Origin: Rhodospirillum sp.
GTDB lineage: Bacteria > Pseudomonadota > Alphaproteobacteria > Dongiales > Dongiaceae
Length of the DNA: 64,000 nucleotides
Assembly: GCA_013822765.1 (NCBI GenBank)
Contig: PNKY01000009.1
Span: 1-64,000 of the forward strand
Direction of reading: 5' to 3'
The notes beneath the pieces were generated by a model. It ran no database searches, was not told the DNA's origin, and saw only the letters and a list, made by a program, of their open reading frames with translations. The translations under genes and the position numbers were made by a program. Below are positions 63,663-64,000 of this stretch, piece by piece. Position 1 is the first letter of the stretch, and every line of letters starts with the position of its first letter.

Positions 63663-64000
63663 TCCTGTTCCCGGCCATCGATCTGAAGGACGGGCAGTGC
63701 GTGCGCCTGATCAAGGGCGACATGCAACAGGCGACGGTGTTCAATGCCGATCCGGCTGACCAAGCGCGGCAGTTCGCGGGCGCCGGCGCGGAGTGGCTGC
63801 ACCTTGTGGATCTCAATGGCGCGTTCGCGGGCAAGCCGGCGAATGCGGCGGCGGTCGAGGCCATTCTCAAAGCGGTCAAGGTTCCGGTGCAGCTGGGCGG
63901 CGGCATTCGCCATATGGCGCAGATCGAGGACTGGTTCGCCCGCGGCATCGCGCGTGTCATCCTTGGCACCGTGGCGCTGAAGAATCCCGCGCTGGTGAAA
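63659..64000 (+). CDS. hisA: Phosphoribosylformimino-AICAR ribotide isomerase, N-terminal part
   Basis: HisA catalyses the Amadori rearrangement of ProFAR in histidine synthesis. The visible 114 residues begin [20 protein letters not shown] with the catalytic Asp, and continue with [12 protein letters not shown] and [16 protein letters not shown], all HisA hallmarks. The GTG start at 63659 overlaps the preceding stop. The C-terminal half and probably hisF lie beyond the window. Confidence 0.95.
   Translation, partial: MILFPAIDLKDGQCVRLIKGDMQQATVFNADPADQARQFAGAGAEWLHLVDLNGAFAGKPANAAAVEAILKAVKVPVQLGGGIRHMAQIEDWFARGIARVILGTVALKNPALVK

Overview
This is a GC-rich alphaproteobacterial chromosome segment that very probably carries the replication origin. 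The class assignment rests on gene order: parB-parA-rsmG-mnmG-mnmE, coaE-aroE-maf-ppsR followed by the ppsR/hemE spacer, then hemE-hemH-hemJ and rho, then hslU-hslV and hisB-hisH-hisA. Two perfect 16-bp parS sites lie about 14-16 kb from the proposed origin. Genus cannot be fixed from what is visible. No tRNA, rRNA, CRISPR array, transposase or phage gene was recognised.

Region by region. 1-5.1 kb: minus-strand chromosome-partition and tRNA/rRNA-modification operon (parB partial, parA, rsmG, mnmG, mnmE) with parS sites inside rsmG and at the mnmG start. 5.1-6.6 kb: acetyltransferase, [2Fe-2S] ferredoxin and a small conserved protein. 7-10.5 kb: a large RTX/FG-GAP protein, probably exported by type I secretion. 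10.8-14.6 kb: AhpD-like/cupin pair, GFA protein, AraC regulator with VOC protein, CmcJ-like oxidoreductase. 14.7-17.9 kb: coaE, aroE, maf, ppsR on the minus strand. 17.9-18.3 kb: proposed oriC, from which transcription diverges. 18.3-20.9 kb: hemE, hemH, hemJ. 21-27.7 kb: an insertion, relative to the usual hem-rho order, of a class III nucleotide cyclase, a frameshifted membrane protein, KatE-type catalase and small secreted peptides. 28-29.4 kb: rho with its own intrinsic terminator. 29.5-37.2 kb: mixed metabolic and unknown genes (frameshifted DUF4034-like gene, D-cysteine desulfhydrase-like enzyme, TetR, quinone oxidoreductase, acyltransferase, three DUF1801 genes, methyltransferase). 37.4-41.7 kb: an LpoA-like lipoprotein, rsmI, yraN and a BON lipoprotein, matching the yraL-M-N-P cluster of enterobacteria, plus a SirB1-like protein. 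41.8-44.5 kb: PAS protein and hybrid histidine kinase.

The most unusual block is 44.8-58.4 kb. It holds four paralogues of an unrecognised family. All carry an FGRR-type motif near the N-terminus, three of them end in a conserved VMEAAVP tail, and one of those three has about 800 extra residues of alanine-rich charged helix. The fourth paralogue is divergent from a tandem pair of TIR-domain genes with different membrane modules, and a TIR-TM-WD40-like gene follows. This is the best candidate here for an undescribed system, but a functional link between the two groups is inference from position only.

The right end (59.2-64 kb) is hslVU diverging from hisB-hisH-GNAT-hisA (hisA cut by the window edge). 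Gene spacers throughout carry three families of interspersed palindromic repeats, about a dozen copies in all.
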